The notes beneath the pieces are model-generated. The model saw nothing but the letters and a program-made list of their open reading frames with translations. It was not told the origin of the DNA and did not search any database. This document shows, piece by piece, positions 21,729 to 33,719 of a DNA stretch of 64,000 nucleotides (position 1 is its first letter; each line of letters opens with the position of its first letter). Source of the DNA: Cheiracanthium punctorium (lineage: Eukaryota > Arthropoda > Arachnida > Araneae > Cheiracanthiidae); contig JAWZYV010012343.1 in assembly GCA_038373885.1 (NCBI GenBank), positions 114,203 to 178,202 on the forward strand. The letters are read 5' to 3'. A program made the translations under genes and the position numbers.

Positions 21729-23703
21729 TCTGATGTGTCCAACACATGACTTCCTTGCACGTCTATTAAATCAAAAATGTTTTTTACGCACTTCCTCTAA
21801 ACTTATTTGTTTGGAAGATATAAAATATCAATAATAGTAAGATATAGCGATTTCTAGCCAAACATTTCGATATCGCCAAGCTGAGTTCAATTTGAAAGAT
21901 TTCTTTCTGACACTTTATTTCGCGAAATTTCACCAAAAGCCGACAAACTTGAGATAGTTTGCGAGATTTTGGGGATAGCCAAAGTAGTCATTGACCACAG
22001 ACTTTCAATGAATTGAATGCATCCATACACCTTAATGTATTTAAAGTCATTTGGCTCACCCTGTAAATAAATTCCCAGTCGATTGCTGTCAAAAAAGATA
22101 TTGAAAACCGTTAGATATTATAATATAGTTCTAAATACAAAAGTTCAAAATTCTACGGGTTAAAGTTTTAGAGTTATACAAAATACGAAATAATTTTTGG
22201 CGCCAAATTTGGCGATATTTCGGCGAAACTCGTCAATGTCGACGACATTTGGCGAGATATTAAGCATGGACCAACAATGACAGATTATCGCCAAATTTGG
22301 CGATATTTCGCCAAAACTCGCCAAGAACGATGACAAATGGCGATACTTTGGGCATGGACCCAATGACTGACTATCGCCAAATCTGGCGACATTTCGGCAA
22401 AACTTGCCAAAATCGAGGACAGACGGCGAGATTTTGGGCATGTACCAAACAATGACTGTCTACAATTGTATTATATTGAAGATGTCCATAGACATTAAAG
22501 TACTGAAATTCTTTTCGGTGGTCCTGTAAATAAACTCTCTAGTAGATTTTAACCAAAAATCGAGATGCATAACTAGATGTTACAACAATCTTATATATGA
22601 AATTTCATAATAGTTTTTGAGATTTGAGAGTTAAATATGCACACACGTACACAAAAAAGTCGCCAAGCTTGGCGACTTTTGGCATAGTACTTGAGGGAGG
22701 CACGTGACCGTGGTCGGACCATTACCTAACTTATGTGGTAGGACGGTATTGTGCTTGAAATGGATGAATCTCCTAAAATTGCCATTGACCGTAATGTATT
22801 GGAAATCTTTTGAGTGTTCCTGTAGCAGAACTGTAAATGATAAAGACACTTTTTTTAATGGAGAAATTCATTTTCTAACTCTTTACAGCATATATCACTT
22901 CTGAGTCGTTTGAAATAGCCCAATACCTCTAAAAAACGCTTTGATGAATTTCGGCCCATAGAGCGTAATGTATTTCGAATCTTTTGGGCGGTCCTGTAGA
23001 TAAACTATAGTGTGGAATGGAACCGAAAGGGGAGGTGCACAACTAGATGTTACAACAATCCTAAATATAAAGTTTCAACATTCAACGCCTAATAGTTTTT
23101 GAGATATGCGAGTTTAATGAATTTCGGCCCATTGAGCGTAATGTATTTCGAATGTTTTGGGCGGTCCTGTAGATAAACTATCCAATCGAATGGAACCAAA
23201 AGGGGAGGTGCACAACTAGATGTTACAACTATCCAAAATATGAAGTTTCGACATTCTACGCCTAATAGTTTTTGAGATATGCGAGTTTAATGATTTTCGG
23301 CCCATCGAGCGTAATGTATTTCGAATCTTTTGGGCGGTCCTGTACATAAACTATCCATTCGATTGCGACCAAAAGGGGAGGTGCACAACTAGATCATAGA
23401 ACAATTCTAAATATCAAATCTCAACATTCTACGACCCATAGTTTTTGAGATATGCGAGTTACATACATACGTACGTACGTACAGACGGCATGGAAAAACT
23501 GACCACAATAAACTCGCCGCTGGTCAAAATGAGTTGTAGACGAGTTAATAGGATCGTGCATGCTAGCCTACGATGAGATGCATCGAAAAAAATTTTAAAA
23601 TTAAATTTAGAGGTAGTGAAAATCGGTTTTTTTGTCGAAATTTGGCCCCCAAAATTTTTCGGGATCACATTACTTCCTTATACTACGTACAAGGAAGTAA
23701 AAA
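21729..23703 (+). mobile_element. Helentron/DINE-like element, copy 2, head-to-tail
   Basis: The same unit follows directly. It is 1,975 bp against 1,716 bp; the difference is explained by one extra 173-bp unit (starts 22946, 23119, 23292) and about one extra 88-bp unit in the GGCGATATTTCG array (22200-22460). It ends with hairpin ACTTCCTT-atactacgta-CAAGGAAGT and AAAAA. Confidence 0.65.
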
Positions 23704-23819
23704 TCATACAATTTTTGATCAGTTAAAAAAAAAAAAAAAATACTTCATGAACACGAAGAAATTCAGACTGTCTAAATCAGGCAAATCTTTCATGTGCACG
23801 CTTGCCAACAGCTATAGGT

Positions 23820-24010
23820 CAGCGGTTCCCAACCTTTTTAATATGGCTCACTTCCCAAACAAAGGATCAATTACTATGTCATTCCCCCCCCCCCCTCACA
23901 TTCCTCATCATACACTCAATTTCTTAGTCTTCAACAATGGACATTCAGTCGCCTTTTCAACAAAATAATGCAATCGGTAAAGTTTGAATAAAATAGATGA
24001 TTTTTTTAAA
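23820..24010 (+). mobile_element. hAT-type element, left end
   Basis: The end CAGCGGTTCCCAACCTTTTT and the downstream text (CACATTCCTC, TTCAACA-TG-ACATT, GGTAAAGTTTGAATAAA) match a copy at 45186-45424. No right terminus is seen; both copies stop in AT-rich sequence. Confidence 0.6.
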
Positions 24011-24014
24011 GCAT

Positions 24015-24182
24015 GCATTCGCTATGGCACAGTGGTTATGTTACGTCACTGAAAAATGGTAGACGGCCGAGGCGTGAAGGCCCCGAGTTCAGGTCCCATC
24101 GCGTGGCTGTCGATCGAACTGTCTGTTGTTTTGGTAGGTTTTTCACTAGATTTAACGTTAATATAACGTCTCCAGATGTACT
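24015..24182 (+). mobile_element. tRNA-derived SINE, plus strand
   Basis: The head has an A box TGGCACAGTGGTTATG (24024-24040) and a B box AGTTCAGGTCC (24086-24096). The body carries GTCTGTTGTTTTGGTAGG...CTCCAGATGTA, the block common to the SINEs here. Confidence 0.75.
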
Positions 24183-24736
24183 GTTGACGACAGCTGGCTG
24201 TGCCCCACAAACCAAAAAAGAAAAGTTTCCGACCTCCACTCGAGGTCAGTTTTCTGCCGAACACAGGAACACGTTTTTTAGGACGCATTCACTTTCGGGA
24301 ATATTGTAATATTCCCTTTGTTTAAGATTATTTCCCCTCAATTTTTAATTCATACAGGTTCAATGATGAGTGCCCATAAGGGGATGCAAGGTAGGGTACT
24401 TGCCCACCGTAGACATTTAGTATATTTTTACAAGTGTGAAATCCCGCCCCCTCTCAAGAATTTATTTTTAAGTTTATATCCTCCTAAAACTATTTTTACG
24501 GGCGCCCAAGGGTTCACTGTGTTCGTAATGGTGTCTATTACAGCTTGTAAAAAGACATTGTAAATCGTCTTCGAATTTAGCGGAATGGTAGCCTTTAAAC
24601 AACTGTTCAAGGGTTGTGTAGGATTCCTCAATACAGCCACCCGAACGTTCAAGACACCCATACGCATGCATTCGAAACGGAAAGTCTAGGAAACTGCAAG
24701 CTCTCCGTCTCATGTAAATACACTCACAGATTAATA
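24183..24736. other. Intergenic, no gene seen
   Basis: Overlapping short frames on both strands at 24013-24713 show no recognisable domains. Confidence 0.45.
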
Positions 24737-24898
24737 TTGTAAAATCACCTATTTTTGCGAGGCTCTCATTTCCGCGATTTTCGTGAGTCAGTCTTAAAAG
24801 ACCTTATGAAAAGGGGATTTTTATTTAGATACGTTCGGGATTTTTCAACTTTCGGTTCTGATCATAATTCGCGAAATCACCGATAAGTGACTTTACAG
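24737..24898. mobile_element. TA-flanked MITE (TTGTAAAATCACC end), short form
   Basis: Inverted ends TTGTAAAATCACCTATTTTTGCGA and CGATAAGTGACTTTACAG, flanked by TA on both sides. The ends resemble those of the 1.5-kb element at 27456-28957. A TA target suggests Tc1/mariner or pogo relatives. Confidence 0.65.
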
Positions 24899-24900
24899 TA

Positions 24901-27453
24901 AATGAACCGACACAGAACACTCCTATCTGTAAGCTGATGGAAGAAGCTTTCCCTATTCTCGGTAGGGTAGGGAGGGTAATATCTCCGTGGAATTCCGGTG
25001 ATTTCCATAGGGATAGCTAGAGGAGGCGTACTTTATCCAATAAAGGAGCACGGTCCCATTAATGACGAAGGAATAAAAAAAAAATAAGGGAAGAGAAATA
25101 ATTTAAACTATAAAATTAATGCGCCGAAGGCTTAGGCAGTGGAGAAATCATATGTCCCTACAAAATTTAATAAAGAAAATAGAAGCGCAGGTATTGAATA
25201 TTTTTCTCATAGTTTTTGCATTTGCAGTTTTCATTGCAGGCTGCAATTAATTATTTATATACATATTATGATGAGAACAAGGAAAATAACTCATGTCCAG
25301 AGTATTGATTATTAAACGTTTTCCTACGTCATATTATTATTATTGCTGTGTTATTATTTTCGCATACACTACAGTAGAATGTCTGTTGACAAATTTTGAC
25401 AACTGCAAAAATAATCTACAGATATTTTGAAGATAAAGTTGAATCTGCGAATTTGTCTTTAGATTCTTAAAGAAAATCTTTTAAAAAAATGTCTGTCGTT
25501 TGAAGATATTCAACATGTCTGTAAGCAATCTGCAGATATTTTGAAGATAAGTTTCAATCTCTAAATTATCATAAAATTCCTGCTGAATGTCTGAAGAATA
25601 TGGCATTTTCTGAAGAAAATCTTATTTTTAATGGGGCCCTTTCGCAACGGGAGTCGCAAAAGCGCACTTACTAATTGCTAACTACTCCAATATGATTTAA
25701 GTTAAAGTTTTTGAAACGTTTTAGGGCAATGGCACAAATGTGTGACGGCCGGGGCTGAAAGAGAAAACCCCCTGGCATGTCAGCGTGCTGGTCAGAAAAA
25801 AGTTCGTTTTTTGCTGGCACGGATGCGTTACAGTAGGCGTGAAAGGATTAACTAATGGTTGTTAAACCACCTTCCCGATGACGCAGCAGCGATTCCCTTT
25901 CCGTCGCTGCGACCGGGTATTTGCAGCCATGGGAGTGATAGAGGTCTGGAACGCCGCCCTGTTTTAAATCATCGTAATGTTCAGAAATAAAATCCAAGAC
26001 TGATAAAAATATTTCTTATAAGAATCTAACTTAGTTTTTCAAACAGTGAAAAATTATTCCCAAGGAACGAAAGGATACACAACACAACCAGGCTTCGAGT
26101 GGAAGTAAATATTCAAGCTTTTGTCCAGTGAAAAGAAGCAAAGCATAATAAATGCTTTATACAGTCTTTATCACTTTATATAGCTTTGGCAAAATGTTAA
26201 AAAAATTCGCTAGATAAAATGTTATTATTATTTTTTTTTTAATAGAAGAGACGGGAGGGGGGAGGTAAGAAGGTTTCAAAGCTTAAGGGGGCATGGGGGA
26301 TACAGAATTTAGAACAGCTTGAGAAACGACATTTCTAAATTTTTTTCAGTCTGAAGTATCAGTGATTTTTTTAGAAAGCTTTGAAATTCGCACCATTTCT
26401 CATAAGAACAATCTCGATAATGCTAAGCCTTATTTCAGCCTCGCATTTTCCCTTCAACTGTCCCGATAAAGCAAAGGTATAGGTAATTGATTTTAAGGCC
26501 CATTAGATGACTATGCATTAAAATTAAACGCCCTGGCCTTCTATTTTGGGAAGCAACATTTTTACGAAATTTTCAAGTCTTCGTTCGTAACTAAGTGGTC
26601 TTCTGCTCCATCCCCCCCGTAACTGTTTTCTGCACTTCGTACGGCATTTACGCCTTCATTAAATAACTTTTGAAATGTTAACAGGGAAGACGAAAATTAG
26701 CCTCAAGTGGTTTGAAGTCATTACAAAGCAAGAATAACTTGTCTTTCTGGGGACACTTAGCTGCGCTTAAATTTGTAACTTTTCAGACTTAATTACAAGC
26801 GGAAATCTTTTTATCTTTCCTTGTGAATATATTTCCGGTGTAATGATTCTCTTTTTTTTTTCGTTAATTATGTGTTGTAATTATGTTGTAGACATTTTCG
26901 GGAAAACGCAAAGATATTTAGCTCGGGCAAATAAATAAATCATTTTTATTTGTCATTTGTAAAATGGCTGTTCGCGCTCGAATAAGTCTGGAGTCAGTTA
27001 ACACCGGAAATAAAGCTGTACGCATTTGTGTCATATTAATTGTAGAAACAAAAATGGTAATGGTTCGGAAGTAATTAACGTGTCGTTGGGAGTCGTCTCC
27101 GAGTGAATTTTATTTTAAAATGTAATTTAGGGTTTTTCGAGTGAAAAGCCATTTGTTTTTGTAGTAATCTACAGGGAGTAGGAGATAATTAAAAAGTTAA
27201 ACGCCATTCTTCACGTGTACGGTACAGAGTTGCCTGCGTAAAAATACAGAAGCTCTTGGACAAAAAAAAAATTCTGTCTTCAGTTTATAAATGAATTTGC
27301 TGACGTACCTTGTAAAAATTATACAGAAAAGTCAGTAAAATCAGAATACTTTACATTTGTCAAGGTGTTTTCAAGGTACATTGGTAAATCATGTATGAAG
27401 TAAGTTTTACCAAGTGTTAAATATTTGATGACTTGTCTCAGCTTTGTACAGCA
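24901..27453. other. Intergenic, 2.5 kb without a gene
   Basis: No coding exon or RNA gene can be supported. At 25405-25600 the word CAGATATTTTGAAGATAA occurs twice about 115 bp apart, with GTCTG words around it, probably a decayed MITE. Confidence 0.45.
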
Positions 27454-27589
27454 TACACTGTAAAAGCAATTATTTTCGCGAGCCGTAATTTTCGCGAAAA
27501 TAAAAATATCGTTGATTTCGCGATCTGAAAATTTCGCGAATTTTATAGGAATAGAACCGAAAGTTTCAAAATCCTGGAAATACCCAAAT

Positions 27590-27758
27590 CAGAGGCGTAG
27601 CCAGGGGGGGGGCGGTTAGGGGGGTCATAACCTCCCCATGAGCAATTTTTTGCCATACAAGTGTATGTTTTCCCCTCCCTAATCACACACATGTATTCAT
27701 ATATGTGAGTTGCAGTAGTCGTAATCCCCCCCATGAAAAATTTCTGGCTACGCCACTG
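27590..27758 (-). mobile_element. CAGTGGCGTAGCCA hAT-type MITE
   Basis: Ends CAGAGGCGTAGCCAG and CTGGCTACGCCACTG are inverted. On the minus strand the body matches the elements at 12822 and 59626. The 8-bp flanks are only partly alike, so the duplication has decayed or the ends are slightly off. Confidence 0.7.
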
Positions 27759-28470
27759 CAAAACGTAGAAAACTTTTTAGATAAAGCATTTCCCTTTTGC
27801 ATAAAATGCTTCATAGATAACTGAAAGGTGACGGTGGATGCGCAAGAATTATGCGCGTGAGATCTTGCCACAAGTCAGCTGATGGGACAAATATTTTAAG
27901 GTACGGTTGCCAAAGCCCTCTCTAACCTTTACATCTGCTCCATGGTAAATTCATAAAAATCTCATAGTAAACTTTTTTCCCTGATTACAACACTTTCATT
28001 CCATGGTACATGTTCAAAAAGTAAAAGTCATTAATAATTATGAGTAACTACCACTGGGATAACTAAGGAGGGGCTAAGCCCTCCCTGGAAAGATTTTACC
28101 TCCCTACATGAAAATCACACCTTTTATAGCAAGATATTTAGCCCTTTAAAGGTGGGTGGGAGGTTGGGATAAAGCCCGCCACATAAAAATATCCAAAAAA
28201 CTTACTAAGTAAAGTCAACAGTAAATGCATGCTAAAAGCTCTGAATTACTAATACTTCTTTATTTGTTTAGTAAAAGATGGGTTTTTGTGCTAAATAAGA
28301 AGAATCACTTATAACACATATTTAAGTTTTAACCAATAAAAGTCAATTAATCTTAATACACATTTTAAGTTGTAAACAATAAAAGTTATGTTTAATGACA
28401 AAAACATATTTAATAGCAAAACCCATAGCGGATCCGGATAATTATTTTTTGCTCTGGCCGATACTGATAC

Positions 28471-28712
28471 GAATCTTTTTTATCTTCGAATATCCGCGGA
28501 TGCAGATACGGATCTTTTTTATCTTCGAATATCCGCGGATACATATATGGGTCTTTTTTATCTTCGAATATCCGCGGATGCAGATACGGATCTTTTTATC
28601 TTCGAATATCCGCGGATACATATATGGGTCTTTTTTATCTTCGAATATCCGCGGATGCAGATACGGATCTTTTTATCTTCGAATATCCGCGGATACAGAT
28701 ACGAATATCCGG
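28471..28712. repeat. 39-bp minisatellite, six units, two alternating types
   Basis: The palindrome ATCCGCGGAT recurs with CCGCGG starting at 28494, 28533, 28572, 28610, 28649 and 28687 (spacing 38-39 bp). Units share CTTTTTTATCTTCGAATATC, then alternate between GCAGATACGGAT and ACATATATGGGT, so the higher-order period is about 77 bp. The 116-codon frame through it is a by-product of the repeat. Confidence 0.9.
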
Positions 28713-29111
28713 AACATCTTTAGAAAAAATATTGTAAGTGAATGAGTGTATCAAAGTTGTAAGAATGAAAGTTGTCAAGAAAGAGTTTGTAACTGTACAA
28801 TAAATCATTAAATTTTAGTTAAGTGAAAATGTCTGATGTTTTATTATTACTTGAAGTGAAAAATAAAAGGATTTTTCGAGGATTTAATTTTCGCGATTGC
28901 GACGGCCGCCCCAAAATCGCCCAAATTAAAGCCTCGCGATAATAAGTGCTTTTACAGTAGACAAATAATTATATGCAATGCGAAGATATTTTTAATGTTA
29001 TGCACAATGGCAATCTGTAATTTACTGATTCAATTTTTAATGCATATTTAAGAATTTGTAATAACTGAATTACTTAAATAATTGAAAGGGTGATTACAAC
29101 AAATTAAATGC

Positions 29112-29190
29112 AATACAGTAGACTCGCGCTACAACGCAATATATCTTACGCGAACGGGGTTCTACGTAAGTTTTTCACGAGTAACGTATC
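29112..29190 (+). mobile_element. pogo/Tigger-like terminus
   Basis: TA followed by CAGTAGACTCGCGCTACAACGC resembles pogo/Tigger ends. No partner end was found nearby. Confidence 0.4.
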
Positions 29191-30872
29191 TCAGAGCTAA
29201 TATGGAATCTTCGTCTGCAATACAAGATTTTTCGCCGACAGTAAGGTGTGCAAACATATATGAGGGATGTGAAGGTTGAGTATCATTTTCCTGATTTGCA
29301 GTGAAGAAGAAAGCCAATCAGCGAATTGTATTTCATCCCTCGTACTATCACTAGAGGCAGAAGTACCCAAACAGCCCTTTTCTAAATCTGGGTTTACTTT
29401 ATTACTTTATGTAGGAAATGGTAAAAAATGGCTAGAGAATGGTTTTAAATGGGCTCAAGGGTATTTATAATTCTGTGTGTATGTTTTAAAATGTTGTATA
29501 TTCACTAGGGCTGGTCAAAAAAAAAAACTAATATATTTTCATTTCCTAATACCGCGAAAACTTGCGAATTTGGGTGGCTAAAAAAAAAGTCAAAAATGAT
29601 ATTAAACCTATTTATAGCTTTCGATCGTGCCTCTGCTCTACAGTTCCCCTAAATCTGGAAAAATTTCATTTTTTTAAAGTAAAGATTTTTAAATTAGCCT
29701 GTTTCTGAATGTAAAACTCAAATTCTTATGTACTTAAACCACAAAAATAATGCTCAAACATTATTTAAATCCCCCAATATCTTATAGTAGCACATTCCAT
29801 ACAAATTTAATGAGATTTGGATAAAAATTTACAGTTCAAGAGAAGAAAGATACAAATTTACATCTTTTTTCTTTTAAAATTGAATGCAAGTTTAAAATCC
29901 TATTACTTATAATATTTACTATATTTCTAAAAACTATAAAGATTAAAATGTTTTTTAATGTAAATGAAATTTTTTACACGTTATTTATAGTAAAATTTAC
30001 CATCCATCAAATTTTACAATAAGAACGGAGGACAACCCCCCCCCCATAGCTGGACCCCTCTCATGTGAAAACTATAGCTATATCCGAGATTTATTACAAT
30101 AAATCTTTCTACGAAACAATACTGGATGGACAAAAATAATATTTCATCATAAACATTCATCTTAAATCATGTTTAAAATGGAACTTACTCATTAAACTTT
30201 AACTTGCATATTTCATATTTTTATGTCCCATACTTTATCACTGGAATGGAGTTTATCTTCATAAATCTCCGGTACATTTAAAATCTGAAAAAAAAAATCA
30301 AAAAGATGTAATTTTATATTTGAATAAAACTGTTTTAACTTATTCATCACTGTTAGAATGAATTTATTTAATCAGCTATACATATGTATGCTTTAAAAAA
30401 TAAAAATGCTAATTCCAGCGCAAAAATGATTAATATATTTCTTTAATTTTAACATAACTTAGAAAGATACCTAATTTGCTCTGTCTGTGAAAAGAAACAT
30501 TTTGTGAAAAGCAAAGTAACTAATCTTATTTTTAATTTCTTCTCTCGTGGCAACATTTCACGAGAAATGTTCGAGAAGGCTAATGATTAGCTGAAGCAAA
30601 AAGAGAAGAAAAACCAATTACAGACCATCTTTTACGTTTTAAGAAAATAGAATTTCTTGGCGATGCGTATTTGTGAAAATGAGTTAACGTTTTTTTTTTG
30701 TTATTTATTATTTTATTTTATTTCTCTCTCTCTGCATAATTCTAAATTTAGCTCATCTCACGAGATCAAAAGGGCAATTAGTTTTTAATACGAAACTCTC
30801 TCACTAGTGTCACGAAGGTCAAAAAAGTTCATTATTCCTGGGAGGTATTAAATTTTAGAAAACCAATTTTAC

Positions 30873-30874
<2 letters not shown>
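29191..30874. other. AT-rich intergenic sequence
   Basis: No gene, RNA or clear element boundary is visible in this stretch. Confidence 0.5.

Positions 30875-30930
<56 letters not shown>
30875..30930. repeat. TA dinucleotide microsatellite
   Basis: An uninterrupted TA run of about 50 bp. Confidence 0.95.
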
Positions 30931-30934
<4 letters not shown>

Positions 30935-31835
30935 GATATACATACAGTAAAATTCTATATATATATACTTTTTGGGGGTTTTGTTAATGGCGCTATTAGA
31001 CTTTATTAATTTTGATTTCGAAAAGTTCGTTTTAGAGAAGGTTTAAAAAGCATGAAAATATTTTTAAAAGTGAAGCTGATACCCCAGAATTAATGAACTT
31101 TTAATGCGCTGATGAATGCCAAGATAAATGGAAGTTCAACCATTTTTTTTCTTTTAGTTAGCACAAGATAATTTTTCTTGCTTATCACAAAATTCATTTT
31201 TAGAACGGATAGTACTTAAAGATAATTTAAAACGTTATAAATTTACGTAAAACGCACTACGTATATATGTTTATGTAAACGTAATGCTTCATGTAGCACA
31301 ATGTAATTGCAGCTGTTTCAAATATGTGTTTACAGCTTATTAATGTATCCTATGTTTTTAACTTTAAATTTACTTTTTGATGGATTATATGAATATTTAT
31401 TACAATTCCCTTCACAAACTATTTTATTATACAGGGATTTGATTCATGATCCATTTATAAGAGTTCCCGTTGGTTTTTCTTATGACCCTCCAATCTGGCG
31501 AACGTGGCAACTAATCTAACATTGAAATATAATTGTTGTGTCTTTGTTTAAGAGTGGAAGAACATTTCCGACACTCTCTGTTGGACTGTTACAAAGTTAT
31601 GGGTGAGGTAAAACTAACGTGGCGATTTATTTTTTCCTTCAAAACGGGACATCTACTACGTTTTTGGCAATAGTATATATACTTTCTTCCTCAAAACGGG
31701 ACATCTTTAAAGTAACAGTGTAGGGAGACTAATTTACAGGTCTGGATACCTTTTAGTTGATAAGAAAACGCTCAAAAAAGCTTGTATTAATGTTAATATC
31801 AAAATATAACGAAAAAAATGCAAAAACACACATAT
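30931..31835. other. Intergenic, no gene seen
   Basis: AT-rich. The phrase CAAAACGGGACATCT occurs twice (about 31640 and 31685), a short local duplication. Confidence 0.45.
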
Positions 31836-31839
31836 ACTA

Positions 31840-32150
31840 TAAAAAAAATAGTGCAAGACGTACGTTTCGGGTGGTACAAGGGGTAGGCCCTTCTTCGACC
31901 TCAAAAACACCAACCGACACAAGGCAGGAAGGTAGGAAATTGAGAAATGTAAAAAAAAGGAAGTTGTCATTTGGAAGGAAAAAAATTCTTAGAAAACCAG
32001 AGTGAAAAGGGAAAATAAAACGGAGATCGGGGGGGTGGGGAGTAAGCAAAAGAGGAACATGACTTTAAAAAAAGTAATAAAAATTAAATAAATTGAAATA
32101 GTTGACAAAAAGAAAGAACATTAAAAGAACAAACACAAAAACAATACATC
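31840..32150 (-). mobile_element. Penelope-like element 3' remnant
   Basis: A hammerhead-like motif at one edge is followed on the plus strand by purine-rich sequence (AAAGGGAAAATAAAACGGAG, then GGGGGGGTGGGG), the mirror of the pyrimidine-rich 3' region of the Penelope-like element at 49083-50405. A similar arrangement is at 48270-48560. No coding part remains. Confidence 0.45.
31851..31911 (-). ncRNA. Decayed hammerhead-like motif (R3)
   Basis: On the minus strand the order is TCGAAGAAGGG, loop, CCC, GAAA (31865-31868), then the palindrome ACGTACGT (31858-31865) and C. Helix II is GGG/CCC. The catalytic box CTGAAGA of R1 and R2 appears as TCGAAGA, which should weaken or abolish cleavage. 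A distal helix I of GTG/CAC is possible. Read as a degenerate relative. Confidence 0.4.
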
Positions 32151-32329
32151 ACCCGGCGTTTTCTTTGCGTCTCGAGAGGCGAGGGAAGGAGGTCAGTTTT
32201 TTTTTTTTTTTTTAACAGACACTGCTGTTGGATGATTTAAAGCAACTCATGACTGAAAATATCTCGTCCATAGCACCAACAATTCTACGAAGTGTGTCAA
32301 AAATTTGGGTTCAAAATTTGGGTTTTTGC

Positions 32330-33110
32330 TCCCTCCCGGCAAACACACTACTGCCCGCAAAATGCCGGCCGGGTACCCGTCGTGCTGGCAAAGTGCCGTC
32401 TACCGGGAGCATGGTAGATTGTCATCGTCTGGAAGTCAACTGGAGTGCCAGTGTCTGAAAAGTGCATATTCGCCAGTACATAACTGGTAACGGCGAACTG
32501 CCATGTGTCTATGACATGCACAGAAAAGTTAACGGCGTGGTACTGCTTACAATGTACCGTTGTATTGCAGTTTTGAAAACTGCACACAATTCGCTAATTT
32601 TGGGTGAGCATAATTTTGCAAACGATAAACTTTTTTGTTGTTTTTTATCTTTTATGTATGTAGTTTTTTATCTTAAAATGTTACCCTAAAGCAATGTCTT
32701 TTTTTTTTTCTTGAAATGGGTTGATGAATAAGCCCCCCCTACCCCGGATCCGCCACTGGTTCATATTTTAATTATAGCAGCGTTACTGTAAATAGGCACT
32801 AATCCGGTACCGTGCCATTATATTGTAGTCACTGTTAAGGTACCAGGCCAGTGCCTTGATTTTTAGTAATAGCCGGCACCCGGCCGTTTCATTTTGGGTA
32901 TTATAAACTCCATGGGCCAGTGCCTTTATTGTGAGTAACGGCCGGCACATGCAGTATGCCAGCAGAGTGCCGTTGCCTTCCCGGGCTTCTGGCAAGGTAC
33001 TTCTCGGGCGACCACTCTTGGTACGATTCAGTTACTTTTTGCAGTGCCGGGCCAGTGCTGGACGTAAAGGCAGAAAGGCACTGGAAAGGTACTCCGCCAG
33101 CAGGTGTGTG
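32330..33110. repeat. GC-rich island of GCCGGCAC / CCAGTGCC words
   Basis: Against the AT-rich background this stretch has many GGCCAGTGCC, GCCGGCAC, GGTACC and TGCCGT words in both orientations; GGCCAGTGCCTT repeats 66 bp apart (32849 and 32915). Frames on both strands follow the repeat and have no known domain. Probably a foldback element; ends not resolved. Confidence 0.45.
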
Positions 33111-33124
33111 TTTGCTGAGCTTGT

Positions 33125-33719
33125 TTCATGATACACATCTTTGGAATCGAAATCTATCTTAAAATTGCCTACTTAAACTATCTTGCAATCTTCTCCAAGT
33201 ATATTACAACTATACTTCACCGTTTTAAATATTGGTTCGAATGTGCATCGTAATCCATGAGTGTGTGGTGTTATTCTTTCTTGAGTTGATTCCTGCTTGA
33301 ACGCCCCGACTCTCGCCAAGGTGGCGATCATTAAGCATAGGCAGTAACCATGAAGACTGTGTATTTATGTGGCAATCGTCATTTAGAATTAAAATGGCGA
33401 TTTGGAACAACCTTTAAGTACAGCATTCCGTTACATTTTTATTTATTTTGGGTTACCAATGAATGTAGTTTTAATAATGAAGTGTCTTCAAATTCCTTAA
33501 CGGGTGCGTTGATCGCTAATTAGTACACTTTAGTTTTCATCTAGCTCTTTTGGGAGCGTTGAAACTTGTGCATAACTCCTAGAGTCTCATGACTGCAAAG
33601 CCCGCCAAAGTGCGGAGAATTTTTAGGTTGGAGAAGGGCGTTAAAATATAAATCCACTCTTTCTTGTACCATAAAACACTTCTTCGGAATAGAAATCTAT
33701 ATTGAAATCTCCTACCAAA
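33125..33719. repeat. Diverged unit of the CTTCGGAAT repeat
   Basis: A first degenerate unit (TTTGGAATCGAAATCTATCTT...CAATCTTCTCCAAG) is at 33135-33260; stronger units begin near 33668 and 33831, 163 bp apart. They share GGAATNGAAATCTAT, then a TACTAAAACT-like word, then ACTATACTTCACC. Confidence 0.5.

Larger units (their letters stand above)
27456..28957. mobile_element. TA-flanked element, long form, with nested repeats
   Basis: The left end CACTGTAAAAGCAATTATTTTC and right end ATAATAAGTGCTTTTACAG are inverted repeats flanked by TA (27454-27455 and 28958-28959). Between them lie a hAT MITE (27590-27758) and a minisatellite (28471-28712). No transposase frame remains. The same end pair bounds the 162-bp copy at 24737. 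Confidence 0.6.

Noticed and set aside
22160..22441. Minus-strand frame with repeated ISPN and FGD motifs
   Set aside because: It follows the 88-bp units of a non-coding element, and the corresponding frame in copy 1 is arranged differently.
28395..28745. 116-codon frame with repeated FEYPR motifs
   Set aside because: The repetition comes from the 39-bp minisatellite; unit lengths of 38 and 39 shift the frame between motifs.
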